Assembly: GCF_000376425.1 (NCBI RefSeq) | Contig: NZ_AQWL01000010.1 | Span: 42,864-106,863 of the forward strand | From: Thiobacillus denitrificans DSM 12475 | Lineage (GTDB): Bacteria > Pseudomonadota > Gammaproteobacteria > Burkholderiales > Thiobacillaceae | Direction: 5' to 3' | Length of the DNA stretch: 64,000 nucleotides | Shown here: one piece after another, positions 44,940 through 52,441 of the stretch | Numbering within the stretch: position 1 is the first letter of the stretch | Layout: each line of letters starts with the position of its first letter | Notes under the pieces: model-generated | Database searches by the model: none | The model's input: the letters and a program-made list of their open reading frames with translations, nothing else | What the model was told of the DNA's origin: nothing | Position numbers and translations under genes: made by a program

Positions 44940-45238
44940 CAGCCAATGAACTCTCGTATGCTCGAAGGCGGTGTTGCCTTCATTCCCAGACTGACGGGTA
45001 GATGCCAATACAGCAGGTGCATGCCATAAGCTCTGTGCTGGCCGAATTTGGCTTTGCGGTAAAGCCAGGCCATCACCAACCCGAACACCGTGAAGCTCAC
45101 GAGCCAGCCTGTAATGAGGCCGAATACAAAGAAGGACATGAACAGCATGGCCACATCGAAATCCCACCACATGAACTTGGGAGGGTCGTCCAGGCGGGTC
45201 GGGATCGTTGGCGAATCTTGATTGGCCATGCTGTTCAA
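44939..45238 (-). CDS. traL: TraL, small membrane protein of the F-type T4SS (VirB3-like)
   Basis: 99 residues with two membrane segments around MLFMSFFVFGLITGWLVSFT and VFGLVMAWLYRKAKFGQ. The N-terminal RLDDPPKFMWWDFDVAM is a TraL landmark, as is the later HLLYWHLP. Located between traA and traE as in F-like plasmids. Inner membrane. Confidence 0.92.
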   Translation of the reverse strand: MNSMANQDSPTIPTRLDDPPKFMWWDFDVAMLFMSFFVFGLITGWLVSFTVFGLVMAWLYRKAKFGQHRAYGMHLLYWHLPVSLGMKATPPSSIREFIG

Positions 45239-45254
45239 TCCGGTGATGCTTCGC

Positions 45255-45572
45255 TTAAATCACAGCGGCGAACATGCCGTTGATGATCGTCGGGCCAAGG
45301 CCAAACACGATGGCGAAGACGATGCCAACCAGCGCCGGCATGGCGGTAGACTTGGCGAAGCCAATGAGCGCACCGACCACGAACGCGGCGATCGCCAGCG
45401 CTTTACCCAGATAGCCTTCGGCCCAACCCACCAGCATGTCGAACAGGGCTTGGAATTCTGTACCGGTCACACCACCGCCGGCGGTGGTGGCCCATGCCGA
45501 GCTGACCATCAGAGCGGAGAGAAGCCCGCTGACAACGACTTGTTTCTTGCTGAACATTTTCATAAATTTCAT
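45255..45572 (-). CDS. traA: TraA, F-type propilin
   Basis: 105 residues starting MKFMKMFSKKQVVVSGLLSA, with AAGGAG 9 bases before the ATG. A leader of about 28 residues ends at SSAWA. The mature pilin, about 77 residues, has two hydrophobic segments (LAIAAFVVGALIGFAKST and ALVGIVFAIVFGLGPTII) joined by a short loop, the F-pilin hairpin. The leader would be removed by a signal peptidase. A 16-base gap separates it from traL. Confidence 0.92.
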   Translation of the reverse strand: MKFMKMFSKKQVVVSGLLSALMVSSAWATTAGGGVTGTEFQALFDMLVGWAEGYLGKALAIAAFVVGALIGFAKSTAMPALVGIVFAIVFGLGPTIINGMFAAVI

Positions 45573-45609
45573 TTGATTCTCCTTGAGCGTGTGTATTGAA
45601 AGATGGGTC

Positions 45610-45849
45610 TCATGGTCCCGGTGTCTCAGCAGTCTCAAGGTCTCGCATCACGATGTGGCGCACCAAATCCAGCATGGCTTGCCTCGCTGTCCCATCGTTC
45701 AGACAGTATTCAATGGCGGCTGTGGCCAGCCGCCTTTCCAAGAACAGGTTCCTGTTGGGAAGGGCTCTCCCAAGCTCCTGCAGCTTGAGTTTGGTTTCCT
45801 CGCGCACGAGGACTGCCTTGTATCCCGGTTCGGTAGTGTTTTTTGTCAT
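45610..45849 (-). CDS. Small putative DNA-binding protein of the tra operon
   Basis: 79 residues from the ATG at 45849 (a TTG two codons earlier is possible). The segment GYKAVLVREETKLKLQELGR has the look of a ribbon-helix-helix strand-helix, followed by helices (NLFLERRLATAAIEYCL, MLDLVRHIVMRDLE). It sits just before the pilin gene, where F plasmids carry traY. Call is tentative: the RHH fold is inferred from pattern only. Confidence 0.5.
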   Translation of the reverse strand: MTKNTTEPGYKAVLVREETKLKLQELGRALPNRNLFLERRLATAAIEYCLNDGTARQAMLDLVRHIVMRDLETAETPGP

Positions 45850-45858
45850 TCCCAATCC

Positions 45859-46380
45859 CTATTCGTTAATGCTGATCACCGCACGTCTTGCGCCAGGGTT
45901 CGTTCTGGGCGGATGCTCGATGCAGCATCGCGAATCGACTTTGATATTCCGTTTCTGGACTCCGTTGGCGTGCATAAAAACCGCGACCGCTATCCCGCGC
46001 TTGTACGCCAGGCTTTCGTTAAATCGCTTCTTGCCAACCTGATCTGTGCTGCCAAGAATCAAAAAACGTCTCGCGTCACGATGCCGTTCGAGAAAAGCCT
46101 TGAGCGTGGCTTTCTCGGTCTGACTGAGCCTGGCCGATGCCAACGCAAAACGAACTGAAGTAGAGGAATGCACGGCGACCGGCTTAGCAGCGCTATCCGA
46201 TACCCTCGCGGGCATGGGAACGGCTACAGGCAGGTCAAGCACCTTCGCCGTCCTTACAGGGCAATCGCCTTCATGACACATGACATAAGCGCTAATGGAA
46301 TCGGATTGCGTCACCTGCCAGTCGGCACCCATCGACGAACCTGCCCAGACCAGGGCAAGCAATGTGAACATGCGTTTCAT
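45859..46380 (-). CDS. Exported OmpA-like (peptidoglycan-binding) protein
   Basis: 173 residues. Signal MKRMFTLLALVWAGSSMGAD. The C-terminal half matches an OmpA_C domain: FALASARLSQTEKATLKAFL, FLILGSTDQVGKKRFNESLA, KRGIAVAVFMHANGV, then NPGARRAVISI. It likely anchors the secretion apparatus to the cell wall. The ATG overlaps the stop of the lytic transglycosylase gene (ATGA), pairing a wall-cutting and a wall-binding protein. Confidence 0.85.
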   Translation of the reverse strand: MKRMFTLLALVWAGSSMGADWQVTQSDSISAYVMCHEGDCPVRTAKVLDLPVAVPMPARVSDSAAKPVAVHSSTSVRFALASARLSQTEKATLKAFLERHRDARRFLILGSTDQVGKKRFNESLAYKRGIAVAVFMHANGVQKRNIKVDSRCCIEHPPRTNPGARRAVISINE

Positions 46381-46841
46381 GAGGATTTCCTCATTGCCCG
46401 GTAGACTTTCCAGGCATAGCCATTTCGTGCGCGGCGGCACGCATCGCCTTTTAGTCGCGTGCATGCCGCGTTGTACGCACCGACCGCTTCCCACGAAGCG
46501 CCATATCGAGTGAAGTTGTTCGCCAGCACCCAGGCCCCCAGCTTGACGCTGGTACAGGGATCGTAGAGGTGGGCCTCGGTGTATCCGAGCGACTTGATAG
46601 GGTTCCTCCGCAGCCACCGGGTATTGATCTGCATCAGCCCAATGTCCTGAGACTGCGTACTCGCTGTGTGAGTGCTGTTAACCACATGCGGTCTCATATT
46701 CGACTCAACTTGGGCCACTGCCTTCAGCAATAGTGGTGAGACCCCATACATCGCCCCCGCCTCATCAAAACAGAAGGCGTGGGCTTGGGTATAAAAAAGG
46801 GCCGTCAGGAGGACAACCCAAGGGGAGGAGAGGGAAACCAT
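46377..46841 (-). CDS. Lytic transglycosylase of the conjugation system (VirB1-like)
   Basis: 154 residues starting MVSLSSPWVVLLTALFYTQA (signal peptide). An SLT domain follows: EAGAMYGVSPLLLKAVAQVE with the catalytic Glu, DIGLMQINTRWL, AHLYDPCTSVKLGAWVLANN and WEAVGAYNAACTRLKGDAC. It opens peptidoglycan for the T4SS. It is the first gene of the tra operon. The frame extends further upstream, but the signal peptide sets the start. No clear SD. Confidence 0.9.
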   Translation of the reverse strand: MVSLSSPWVVLLTALFYTQAHAFCFDEAGAMYGVSPLLLKAVAQVESNMRPHVVNSTHTASTQSQDIGLMQINTRWLRRNPIKSLGYTEAHLYDPCTSVKLGAWVLANNFTRYGASWEAVGAYNAACTRLKGDACRRARNGYAWKVYRAMRKSS

Positions 46842-47243
46842 GGGGCGAATGCTAGGGATGCGCTCATCCCGCTTCCAGCGGAAATCAAAAGAATGTTTTT
46901 CTGATTGATTGCTGAAAATAAAATCAGAAATGGATAAAATGATTGGTTGCCCGAAAAAAGAAAACCCAATAAGGGCCAAGGGACTTACCCGAAAGGGCTT
47001 GTTCGCTTGAATAGACGCGAACACAAAGGAATACGGGGGGCTTAAGGGGGAACGGCTTACTGGTTAAGGGCTAAAAATGGCTGGACAAAGAGCGCAACTC
47101 GCCAGCGGACGCTTCGCGTTTCTCGATGACGGCCGAGGTGCGCAGCAGTGGGGTGTCTCCTGGGAGTTCGGGCGGCAGCGCGGCCCGTCCATCGCCTAAC
47201 ATCCCTGCGTCAGGTTGACGCGGGCTGCGAAGCCCGCTGAAAC
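46842..47243. other. Intergenic region upstream of the tra operon
   Basis: 402 bases between the first tra gene and the end of the PLD-like gene, both on the minus strand. The promoter of the tra operon probably lies here: 46880-46930 is AT-rich (for example ATTTTATCC on the minus strand), but no sure -35/-10 pair was assigned. At 47220-47237 a hairpin GCGGGCT-GCGA-AGCCCGC follows the PLD-like stop and could be its terminator, though no U-run follows. Confidence 0.45.
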
Positions 47244-48890
47244 CTACCTCCCGGAGAAGCGCAGCCTTGACAGCGCCTTGAGGCTACCATCCGTGTAGTA
47301 GGCATCAGCCCAACTGCCGTCAATGGCAAGCGGGCGGACCTGCTTCAGCTTGAGCAGCTTGGCGTAGTAGCGAAACCGGTAGTGCTCGTAGAAGCGCAGA
47401 ATCTCCAGGCCATAGCGATCCGCTAGATCGGTGTCGCCCCGGATGATGAGGTAATTCTCGTCATTGCCGTTGCTCGCGGCGGCACTGAAATTGTGACTGC
47501 CGCTGATCACCACGGGGGCGTCGGTGGTGAAGTTGGCAACGATGGCCTTGAGGTGCACGAGTAGATTGCCCCGCTGCCCTTTCAAGCCCTCTTTCACCCA
47601 ACCTTCCAGTCCTTTCGATAGCAAGGCTGTGGCGGTGAATTCAGCGGTTCTGTCCGCATGAAATCCCGTGATGCGGCTGGCAGTATTCTGGATGCCATAG
47701 CGCAGCACATCGTCGTTCTCGGTTCCAAGCAGGGCATCGAGGATGGCCTCGGGTAGCTTGAAAACCGTGGCGAACAGCAGGTCCTTGTCGGCCGCGTTGA
47801 TCACGTTGATGAACTCGGCAAGGTCCGCGCCGCCGGGGCGCGGCGAGAATCCCGCGAACAGCGCCTGCGTCGGGTCTATCGGGTTGTTCGTGCCAATCCA
47901 TTTTCGAGTGGCGGCGACGTCGGCAGGATCGTCCCAGATCACGTCGAACAGTTGCAGATAGCTTGCAGCCATGGATTTGTCATCGGCCACATGCACGACG
48001 TTGGCTTGCCGGTAGACACCGTTCTCGGTGAAATTGGTACTGCCGCACAAAACTGCACGGGGAACATGATCGCCGGCGGCGTTGATCTTGCCGAGTACGA
48101 TGAACTTGTCGTGAAAGATCTTCTGCGTTTCCCGTGCACGCTTCTTTGCTGCGGGGATATTCTTGAGACTCGCTTCATTCTGCTCCGTCTGCTCGTCTCC
48201 CGCCTTGGCATGATAAAGCACTCGCACTTTCACACCGCGCTTGTGCGCCGCGTTCACGGCATCGACGATGGCCTTGAGTTCGTACTCATAGATGGCAATG
48301 TCGAGCGTCCACTTGTCGCTCTTGGCGCGCTCGATGAACGCGAGGATTTGATCGAGCAGGCCATGCTGCAGCCAGTCCCGAGGCTTCGCCGGCCAGTCCT
48401 CGATGGGCAGGTCGTTATTGGCGCTGAGCAGCGCGTCGAGTTTGGGGAACTGGCGTCCGAAGGACTGGCTTGCGGCAACTGCGCGATTGAAGATCACCCG
48501 ATGGTCCTTGGGCTTGCCGTCGTCAGTGGTCACGGCCACTTCGAGCGACTCGCCCAGCACGGGCGCATCCGGCGTACCGTAGACCAGGTGCACACGGTAC
48601 TTGCATGCTGTGTTCGCTTCGATGCTGTAGTCCGCCCATCGGAATTTCTGGATCGGTGCAATGTTGCTTGGCGTGGCATTCCACTTCGGCAAGGTGTGCG
48701 CTCGGTCCGGGAAAGTCAGGCTGTTGAGCAGCCACTGCCATTTTCGCGTTCCTTCCTTCTGCTGGATCGCGAAGCCCAGCAGGCCCTGCCGCCGCGATGC
48801 CGCGAGATCAAAGGCCAGCAGCACACCGTTGGTGCCCGCATAGGCTTTGACGCGAAAATCATCCTGTGAATTTGTCTTCAGCTTGCGCAT
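47244..48890 (-). CDS. PLD-like (phospholipase D superfamily) protein with altered HKD motifs
   Basis: 548 residues from the ATG at 48890, preceded by GGAGG (an upstream ATG at 48905 lacks an SD). Two PLD half-domains are visible. The first carries KIFHDKFIVLGKI at about residue 260, then CGSTNFTENGVYRQ. The second carries LVHLKAIVANFT at about 445, then ISGSHNFSAAASNGNDENY. Both keep His and Lys, but the aspartate of HxKxxxxD is Gly or Asn. N-terminal ~130 residues look like a beta-rich fibronectin-like domain. PLD folds act as lipases or nucleases. The gene directly follows and overlaps the last Rhs tip remnant, so it may be an effector or a defence nuclease. Confidence 0.8.
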   Translation of the reverse strand: MRKLKTNSQDDFRVKAYAGTNGVLLAFDLAASRRQGLLGFAIQQKEGTRKWQWLLNSLTFPDRAHTLPKWNATPSNIAPIQKFRWADYSIEANTACKYRVHLVYGTPDAPVLGESLEVAVTTDDGKPKDHRVIFNRAVAASQSFGRQFPKLDALLSANNDLPIEDWPAKPRDWLQHGLLDQILAFIERAKSDKWTLDIAIYEYELKAIVDAVNAAHKRGVKVRVLYHAKAGDEQTEQNEASLKNIPAAKKRARETQKIFHDKFIVLGKINAAGDHVPRAVLCGSTNFTENGVYRQANVVHVADDKSMAASYLQLFDVIWDDPADVAATRKWIGTNNPIDPTQALFAGFSPRPGGADLAEFINVINAADKDLLFATVFKLPEAILDALLGTENDDVLRYGIQNTASRITGFHADRTAEFTATALLSKGLEGWVKEGLKGQRGNLLVHLKAIVANFTTDAPVVISGSHNFSAAASNGNDENYLIIRGDTDLADRYGLEILRFYEHYRFRYYAKLLKLKQVRPLAIDGSWADAYYTDGSLKALSRLRFSGR

Positions 48891-49198
48891 GCGTCTCTCC
48901 TCCAAGGAATGTATTGGGCACCCGCTGCGCCGCCATAGCTTCCTTGCGAAGGCATGTAACCTGCCGGAGCACTTGGAACAATATCGCTTCCTCGGCCAAC
49001 TTCACCGACGCCACCCGGCGTAAAGAAATCGACGAAGAAATTCCCCACATCGCCCCATGTGATGCCCGAACCCAGTATGCCACCATTAGATGCTTGCGCG
49101 CTTCCCGCACCAAGCCCAGCTGCGACACCCGCTGCGGCAGCGTCAGTCTTCAGCTTGGGAATCATCGGACAGATGAACGGGGCACCCACATCACGCAC
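48878..49198 (-). pseudogene. Orphan Rhs tail remnant 5
   Basis: A 106-codon frame from a GTG overlapping the stop of the preceding immunity gene. It resembles the tail of the full Rhs protein: AAAAGVAAGLGAGSAQASNG, ILGSGITWGDVGNFFVDFF, PGGVGEVGRGSDIVPSAP and QGSYGGAAG. It then diverges into AQYIPWRRDACAS at the PLD-like gene start. The upstream FICPMIPKL resembles the CPGC region of the nuclease. It lacks the nuclease core and the shared SVYSK ending, so it is a truncated displaced tip. Confidence 0.65.
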
Positions 49199-49751
49199 GT
49201 TGAATGTCCCGCTCGCATGGTGCTCTCAAATCTTGGGTAAGACGTCCGCCCGCATCGAGATACTTCGCGGCCTCAACCCCTACGTAACAGACGTCAATGC
49301 GTTCAAAGTGTTTTCGGATGGATTTCTTGAAAGCATCAAATATTGCAAGGGAATCAGGGTGTTCGGAAATGGTATTGATTTCACCCCAGAGCAACCCTTC
49401 ACCTTTTTCACCATGATAGAAGCTGCTCGGGTGGAACACGACGGATTGGTCATTGCCCTGCTGACCGAAGAACCCATACTTCTCTTGCACCTGTCGGTTA
49501 GGCCAATATTCGAAGTGTAAAGGTGCGGTCTCAGGCAACACCAGAAATTGAATTCCTTGAATCCAATCGGGCTGACTACTAACACCAAATTCTGGCGCTT
49601 CTAGTGGCGATCCATAAACACGGAAATCAGTAGGCTGCAACCGTTCTTCATAAACGACAAATTTCAGTCGCATCTGTTCCGAAACATCCATCAGCACTGG
49701 TTCATAGTCAGCCTTTGTTGCAAAATGCCAAATCCTTTTTCCGCGTGCCAT
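49191..49751 (-). CDS. Putative immunity protein, copy B of a duplicated pair
   Basis: 186 residues starting RGKRIWHFATKADYEPVLMD. It is a diverged paralogue of the gene at 50364-50957 (shared GTKADYE/ATKADYE, YGSPLEAPEF/YTSPLDAPDF, SEHPDSLAIF and GGRLTxDLR). No family recognised. It sits between an Rhs tail remnant upstream and remnant 5 downstream and is AT-richer than the Rhs core, as is usual for polymorphic-toxin immunity genes. Cytosolic. Immunity is inferred from position. Confidence 0.6.
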   Translation of the reverse strand: MARGKRIWHFATKADYEPVLMDVSEQMRLKFVVYEERLQPTDFRVYGSPLEAPEFGVSSQPDWIQGIQFLVLPETAPLHFEYWPNRQVQEKYGFFGQQGNDQSVVFHPSSFYHGEKGEGLLWGEINTISEHPDSLAIFDAFKKSIRKHFERIDVCYVGVEAAKYLDAGGRLTQDLRAPCERDIQRA

Positions 49752-49765
49752 ATTGCTCTGTATCT

Positions 49766-49804
49766 CTATTTTGAATACACCGACTGCATCATATTCGTGT
49801 TGGC
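49766..49804 (-). repeat. Rhs tail remnant 4 (ANTNMMQSVYSK-stop)
   Basis: Thirteen codons on the minus strand encoding ANTNMMQSVYSK and a stop, the same ending as the full Rhs gene. It lies just after the second Imm21-like gene and just before the following immunity gene. It no longer belongs to a longer frame of its own. Confidence 0.85.
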
Positions 49805-49814
49805 CGTGCGGGGT

Positions 49815-50357
49815 TCATGGGGTCGTAGTCGATAGAAATCGCCGGAGTCGAAATAACTGTAGTATCAGTTGGTCGTGAGGTTCGTAATTTAGAACCTCTA
49901 CCGAATAAACACCCAGAGATAGTTTTAGAAAAAGTTTGTTCTCGCCTACATCAGCAAACAACTCCGATGAATCAAATATCACTAATTCTGATTCGGTAAT
50001 TTGAAAGTCAAAATCTAATATCTGAAAAGGAAATTCCATTTCAGCATCAAGAGCTGCCCAAATTTTCTCATCAGATTCCGCTCCAACCCATTTCACAAGG
50101 ACGGCCTCTGTGTCTGTGTTCAGATACACCGCTAGGTCGCTCGGCAAATCATCAATAACAAGTATTGACCTGTCATCGCTTTGTATCACGCCAGCGTATC
50201 CATTTATTTCGCAGGCGCGCTGGTAATCGTTAGCATACTCATCGCTATTGTCCGCAAATATTCCATTTGTTGCCCGCCACAGCGAGGCGGCATAACTGCT
50301 TGCCAATATGTATGGTCCACCGTTTGAATTAATCCAATGTGCTCTCATATCAAACAA
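49815..50357 (-). CDS. Imm21-like immunity protein, copy B
   Basis: 180 residues. The N-terminus RAHWINSNGGPYILASSYAA, then LWRATNGI, DYQRACEINGYAGVIQSDD, LVIDDLPSDLAVYLNTDTEA and VKWVGAESDEKI follow the pattern I know for Imm21 immunity proteins (W-I-x-S-x-G-G-P, D-Y-x-R-A-C). Close paralogue of 50992-51555. ATG at 50357 or the Met three codons on. Cytosolic; would neutralise a toxin that is no longer encoded here. AT-rich. Confidence 0.65.
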   Translation of the reverse strand: MFDMRAHWINSNGGPYILASSYAASLWRATNGIFADNSDEYANDYQRACEINGYAGVIQSDDRSILVIDDLPSDLAVYLNTDTEAVLVKWVGAESDEKIWAALDAEMEFPFQILDFDFQITESELVIFDSSELFADVGENKLFLKLSLGVYSVEVLNYEPHDQLILQLFRLRRFLSTTTP

Positions 50358-50363
50358 GACCCG

Positions 50364-50957
50364 CTATGCAATGTTCGAAGCGGGCGGTGGCTCACGTTTC
50401 ACATCGCCCTCCCGTGGGCTCCGAAGATCACCTGTCAGTCGACCGCCCGCCTCGAAATACTTCACTGCTTCGGGGCCGACATAGACGCCGGAAAAACGGA
50501 AATACTCGAAGCGTTTCTTGATCGACTTCTTGAAGGCATTAAAGATGGCGAGCGAGTCCGGGTGTTCAGAGTTAGTGGCGAGCCAGCCCCCTAACAATCC
50601 CTCGCCCCATTGCTCGCTTTTGTGGAGGCCGCTCGGGTGGAAGCCAATCCAGCGGTAGTTCTCATCGACTGACGACGGAATGATTCCGTACTTCTCCGGA
50701 ACCTGCCGATGCGGCATGTGCGAGAAGGGCAAGGCGGCGTCTTCCGGTAAAACAATAAACATCGTGCCTGGCGACCAGCCCCATTTGAAGAGGTCGAAAT
50801 CCGGCGCATCTAGTGGCGACGTATAGACCCGATGGTCTGGTTCAAGTCTCCATTCATCCACTGCGTATTTCACCGCAAATTGAGCCGCGACATCTGCGAT
50901 TACCAGTTCGTAATCGGCCTTAGTTCCATAGTGGTAAATCGAATGTCCACGTGACAT
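50364..50957 (-). CDS. Putative immunity protein, copy A of a duplicated pair
   Basis: 197 residues starting MSRGHSIYHYGTKADYELVI. Paralogue of 49191-49751 with the same order of motifs (YTSPLDAPDFDLF, GTMFIVLPEDAALPFSHMPH, GFHPSGLHKSEQWGEGLLGG, SEHPDSLAIFNAFKKSIKK, GGRLTGDLRSP). No recognised domain. It directly follows Rhs tail remnant 3, so in the past it probably paired with a toxin ending in that tail. Confidence 0.6.
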   Translation of the reverse strand: MSRGHSIYHYGTKADYELVIADVAAQFAVKYAVDEWRLEPDHRVYTSPLDAPDFDLFKWGWSPGTMFIVLPEDAALPFSHMPHRQVPEKYGIIPSSVDENYRWIGFHPSGLHKSEQWGEGLLGGWLATNSEHPDSLAIFNAFKKSIKKRFEYFRFSGVYVGPEAVKYFEAGGRLTGDLRSPREGDVKREPPPASNIA

Positions 50958-50968
50958 GCGCTGCGCTC

Positions 50969-51007
50969 TTACTTGGAGTAGACAGATTGCATCATATTGG
51001 TATTGGC
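50969..51007 (-). repeat. Rhs tail remnant 3 (ANTNMMQSVYSK-stop)
   Basis: Thirteen codons on the minus strand encode ANTNMMQSVYSK and a stop. They overlap, in another frame, the end of the upstream Imm21-like gene. Everything upstream of this tip tail has been replaced by that immunity gene. Confidence 0.85.
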
Positions 51008-51555
51008 AGAAGTTTCCGAAGTCGAAATAACTGTAGCATCAGTTGGTCGTGAGGTTCGTAACTTAGAACCTCTACCGAATAAGTGCCCAGAGATAATTTT
51101 AGAGAAAGTTTGTTTTCGCCTGCATCAGCAAACAACTCCGATGAATCAAAGATCACCAATTCGGATTCGGTAATTCTAAGGTCAAAATTTAGTCTCTGAA
51201 AGGGCAATTCCCTTTCAATATCAAGAGCTGCCAAAATTTGCTCTTCAGATTCTGCTCCGACCCATTTAACAAGGACGACCTCTGTGTCAGTGTTCAGATA
51301 CACAGCCAAGTCGCTCGGCAAATCACCAATAACAAGTATTGACTCGCCATCGCTTTGTATCACACCAGCGTATCCATTTATTTCGCAGGCGCGCTGATAA
51401 TCGTTAGCACAACCATCGCCATGGTCCACAGATATTCCATTCGTGGCTCGCCACAACGAAGCGACACGGTTACTTGCCAATATGTACGGTCCGCCGTTTG
51501 AATTAATCCAATGTGTTCTCATGTCAGAAACAGTGCCGTAAAAGAGTTGACTCAC
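50992..51555 (-). CDS. Imm21-like immunity protein, copy A
   Basis: 187 residues if started at the GTG overlapping the stop of tail remnant 2 (GTGA); the ATG at 51522 (MRTHWINSNGGPYILAS) matches the paralogue start better. Shares with copy B the motifs LWRATNGIS, DYQRACEINGYAGVIQSDG, LVIGDLPSDLAVYLNTDTEV, VKWVGAESEEQI and the long C-terminal EVLSYEPHDQLMLQLFRLR. Imm21-like by pattern. Ends within tail remnant 3 in a shifted frame. Confidence 0.65.
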   Translation of the reverse strand: MSQLFYGTVSDMRTHWINSNGGPYILASNRVASLWRATNGISVDHGDGCANDYQRACEINGYAGVIQSDGESILVIGDLPSDLAVYLNTDTEVVLVKWVGAESEEQILAALDIERELPFQRLNFDLRITESELVIFDSSELFADAGENKLSLKLSLGTYSVEVLSYEPHDQLMLQLFRLRKLLPIPI

Positions 51556-51791
51556 TTTGAATACACTGATTGCATCATGTTGGTATTGGCCTTGTTCGGG
51601 TAGAGCAGGAAGCCCCCACCCGCGGCGCCACCGTAGCCACCTTGATATGGCGCGTAACTGGAAGTTTGTGCGCGGGGCACTATGTCGCTTCCTTGACCTG
51701 CTCCACCAATGCCTCCAGGCACCAGAAAGTCAAGCACGAAGTCGCCCACATCGCCCCAAGTAATATACCTGACCCTAAAATTCCAAACCAA
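51552..51791 (-). pseudogene. Orphan Rhs tail remnant 2, frameshifted
   Basis: About 70 codons of Rhs tail: ITWGDVGDFVLDFLVPGGIG, GSDIVPRAQTSSYAPYQGGY, GGAAGGGFLLYPNKANTNMM, QSVYSK and stop. Just upstream, near 51770, the bases for GILGSGI are present in a different frame. Compared with remnant 5 two extra bases occur there, so the module is frameshifted. It has no nuclease part and no proper start; it is a displaced tip that has decayed. Confidence 0.75.
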
Positions 51792-51828
51792 TCCCTGGTA
51801 TTCCTTGACGGTGGGTCAGATATCGCAA

Positions 51829-52431
51829 TTAAGTGGTCATCAGTTCTCGGCGGTTATCGAACGCCAACAAGTCGATGTGCTGTTCAACCATCGCTTCCTC
51901 GAAAGCACGCCATCCCCGTTTTTCTATTGCTTCGCGTTCCTTGGACGATATTGGAATTAACTGGACAATTGCCACTGGCGGAGACACAGCCTCACACACT
52001 TCGAATTCAGCCGGGAAATATCCAGGGAGTGCCAAATAGAAATGTTCGAACACTGGATTGAGCAAAATAGCACCCGATCCCATCAAGACCCTACGAACTC
52101 CAGGGGTCGCGTGCTGCGTAACGGCATCTTGTCCGACTGCGAAAAGCAGTGCCGCCAGCGCATCAGGATCAAAGGAGGAGTCGGCGCAAATCAGCAGCTC
52201 CATTTTGATCGCGTTGTCGCCGTTACCGACGATTTGCAACAGATGAGCTGACAAGCCATACGTGACCAAACATTGGCTATCCTGCTTAGGGCGCTCCGAA
52301 AACAACAACACTTGGAACGATGGCGCAGCATTATTCAGCCATCGCTTTTTTAACGGCCCTAAGAATCGCTCAAGATGGCGAAGAACAGTTTCTCCTTGCA
52401 GATTCACTTCCACAACCAGAACTCCAATCAA
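51829..52431 (-). CDS. SUFU-family (suppressor-of-fused-like) immunity protein
   Basis: 200 residues, 10 bases after the Rhs stop and therefore the likely cognate immunity protein of the HNH tip. Pattern of the SUFU family: LVTYGLSAHLLQIVGNGDNA followed by KMELLICADSSFDP, a central region AVGQDAVTQHATPGVRRVLM, and VQLIPISSKEREAIEKRGWR, then DLLAFDNRREL. SUFU proteins are common immunity proteins in polymorphic toxin loci. Start at MIGVLVVEVNLQGE. Cytosolic. Confidence 0.72.
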   Translation of the reverse strand: MIGVLVVEVNLQGETVLRHLERFLGPLKKRWLNNAAPSFQVLLFSERPKQDSQCLVTYGLSAHLLQIVGNGDNAIKMELLICADSSFDPDALAALLFAVGQDAVTQHATPGVRRVLMGSGAILLNPVFEHFYLALPGYFPAEFEVCEAVSPPVAIVQLIPISSKEREAIEKRGWRAFEEAMVEQHIDLLAFDNRRELMTT

Positions 52432-52441
52432 TACAAATTTG

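Noticed and set aside
47220-47237. 7-bp hairpin after the PLD-like gene as a rho-independent terminator
   Set aside because: The stem is good but no U-run follows on the coding strand, so it was mentioned but not called a terminator.
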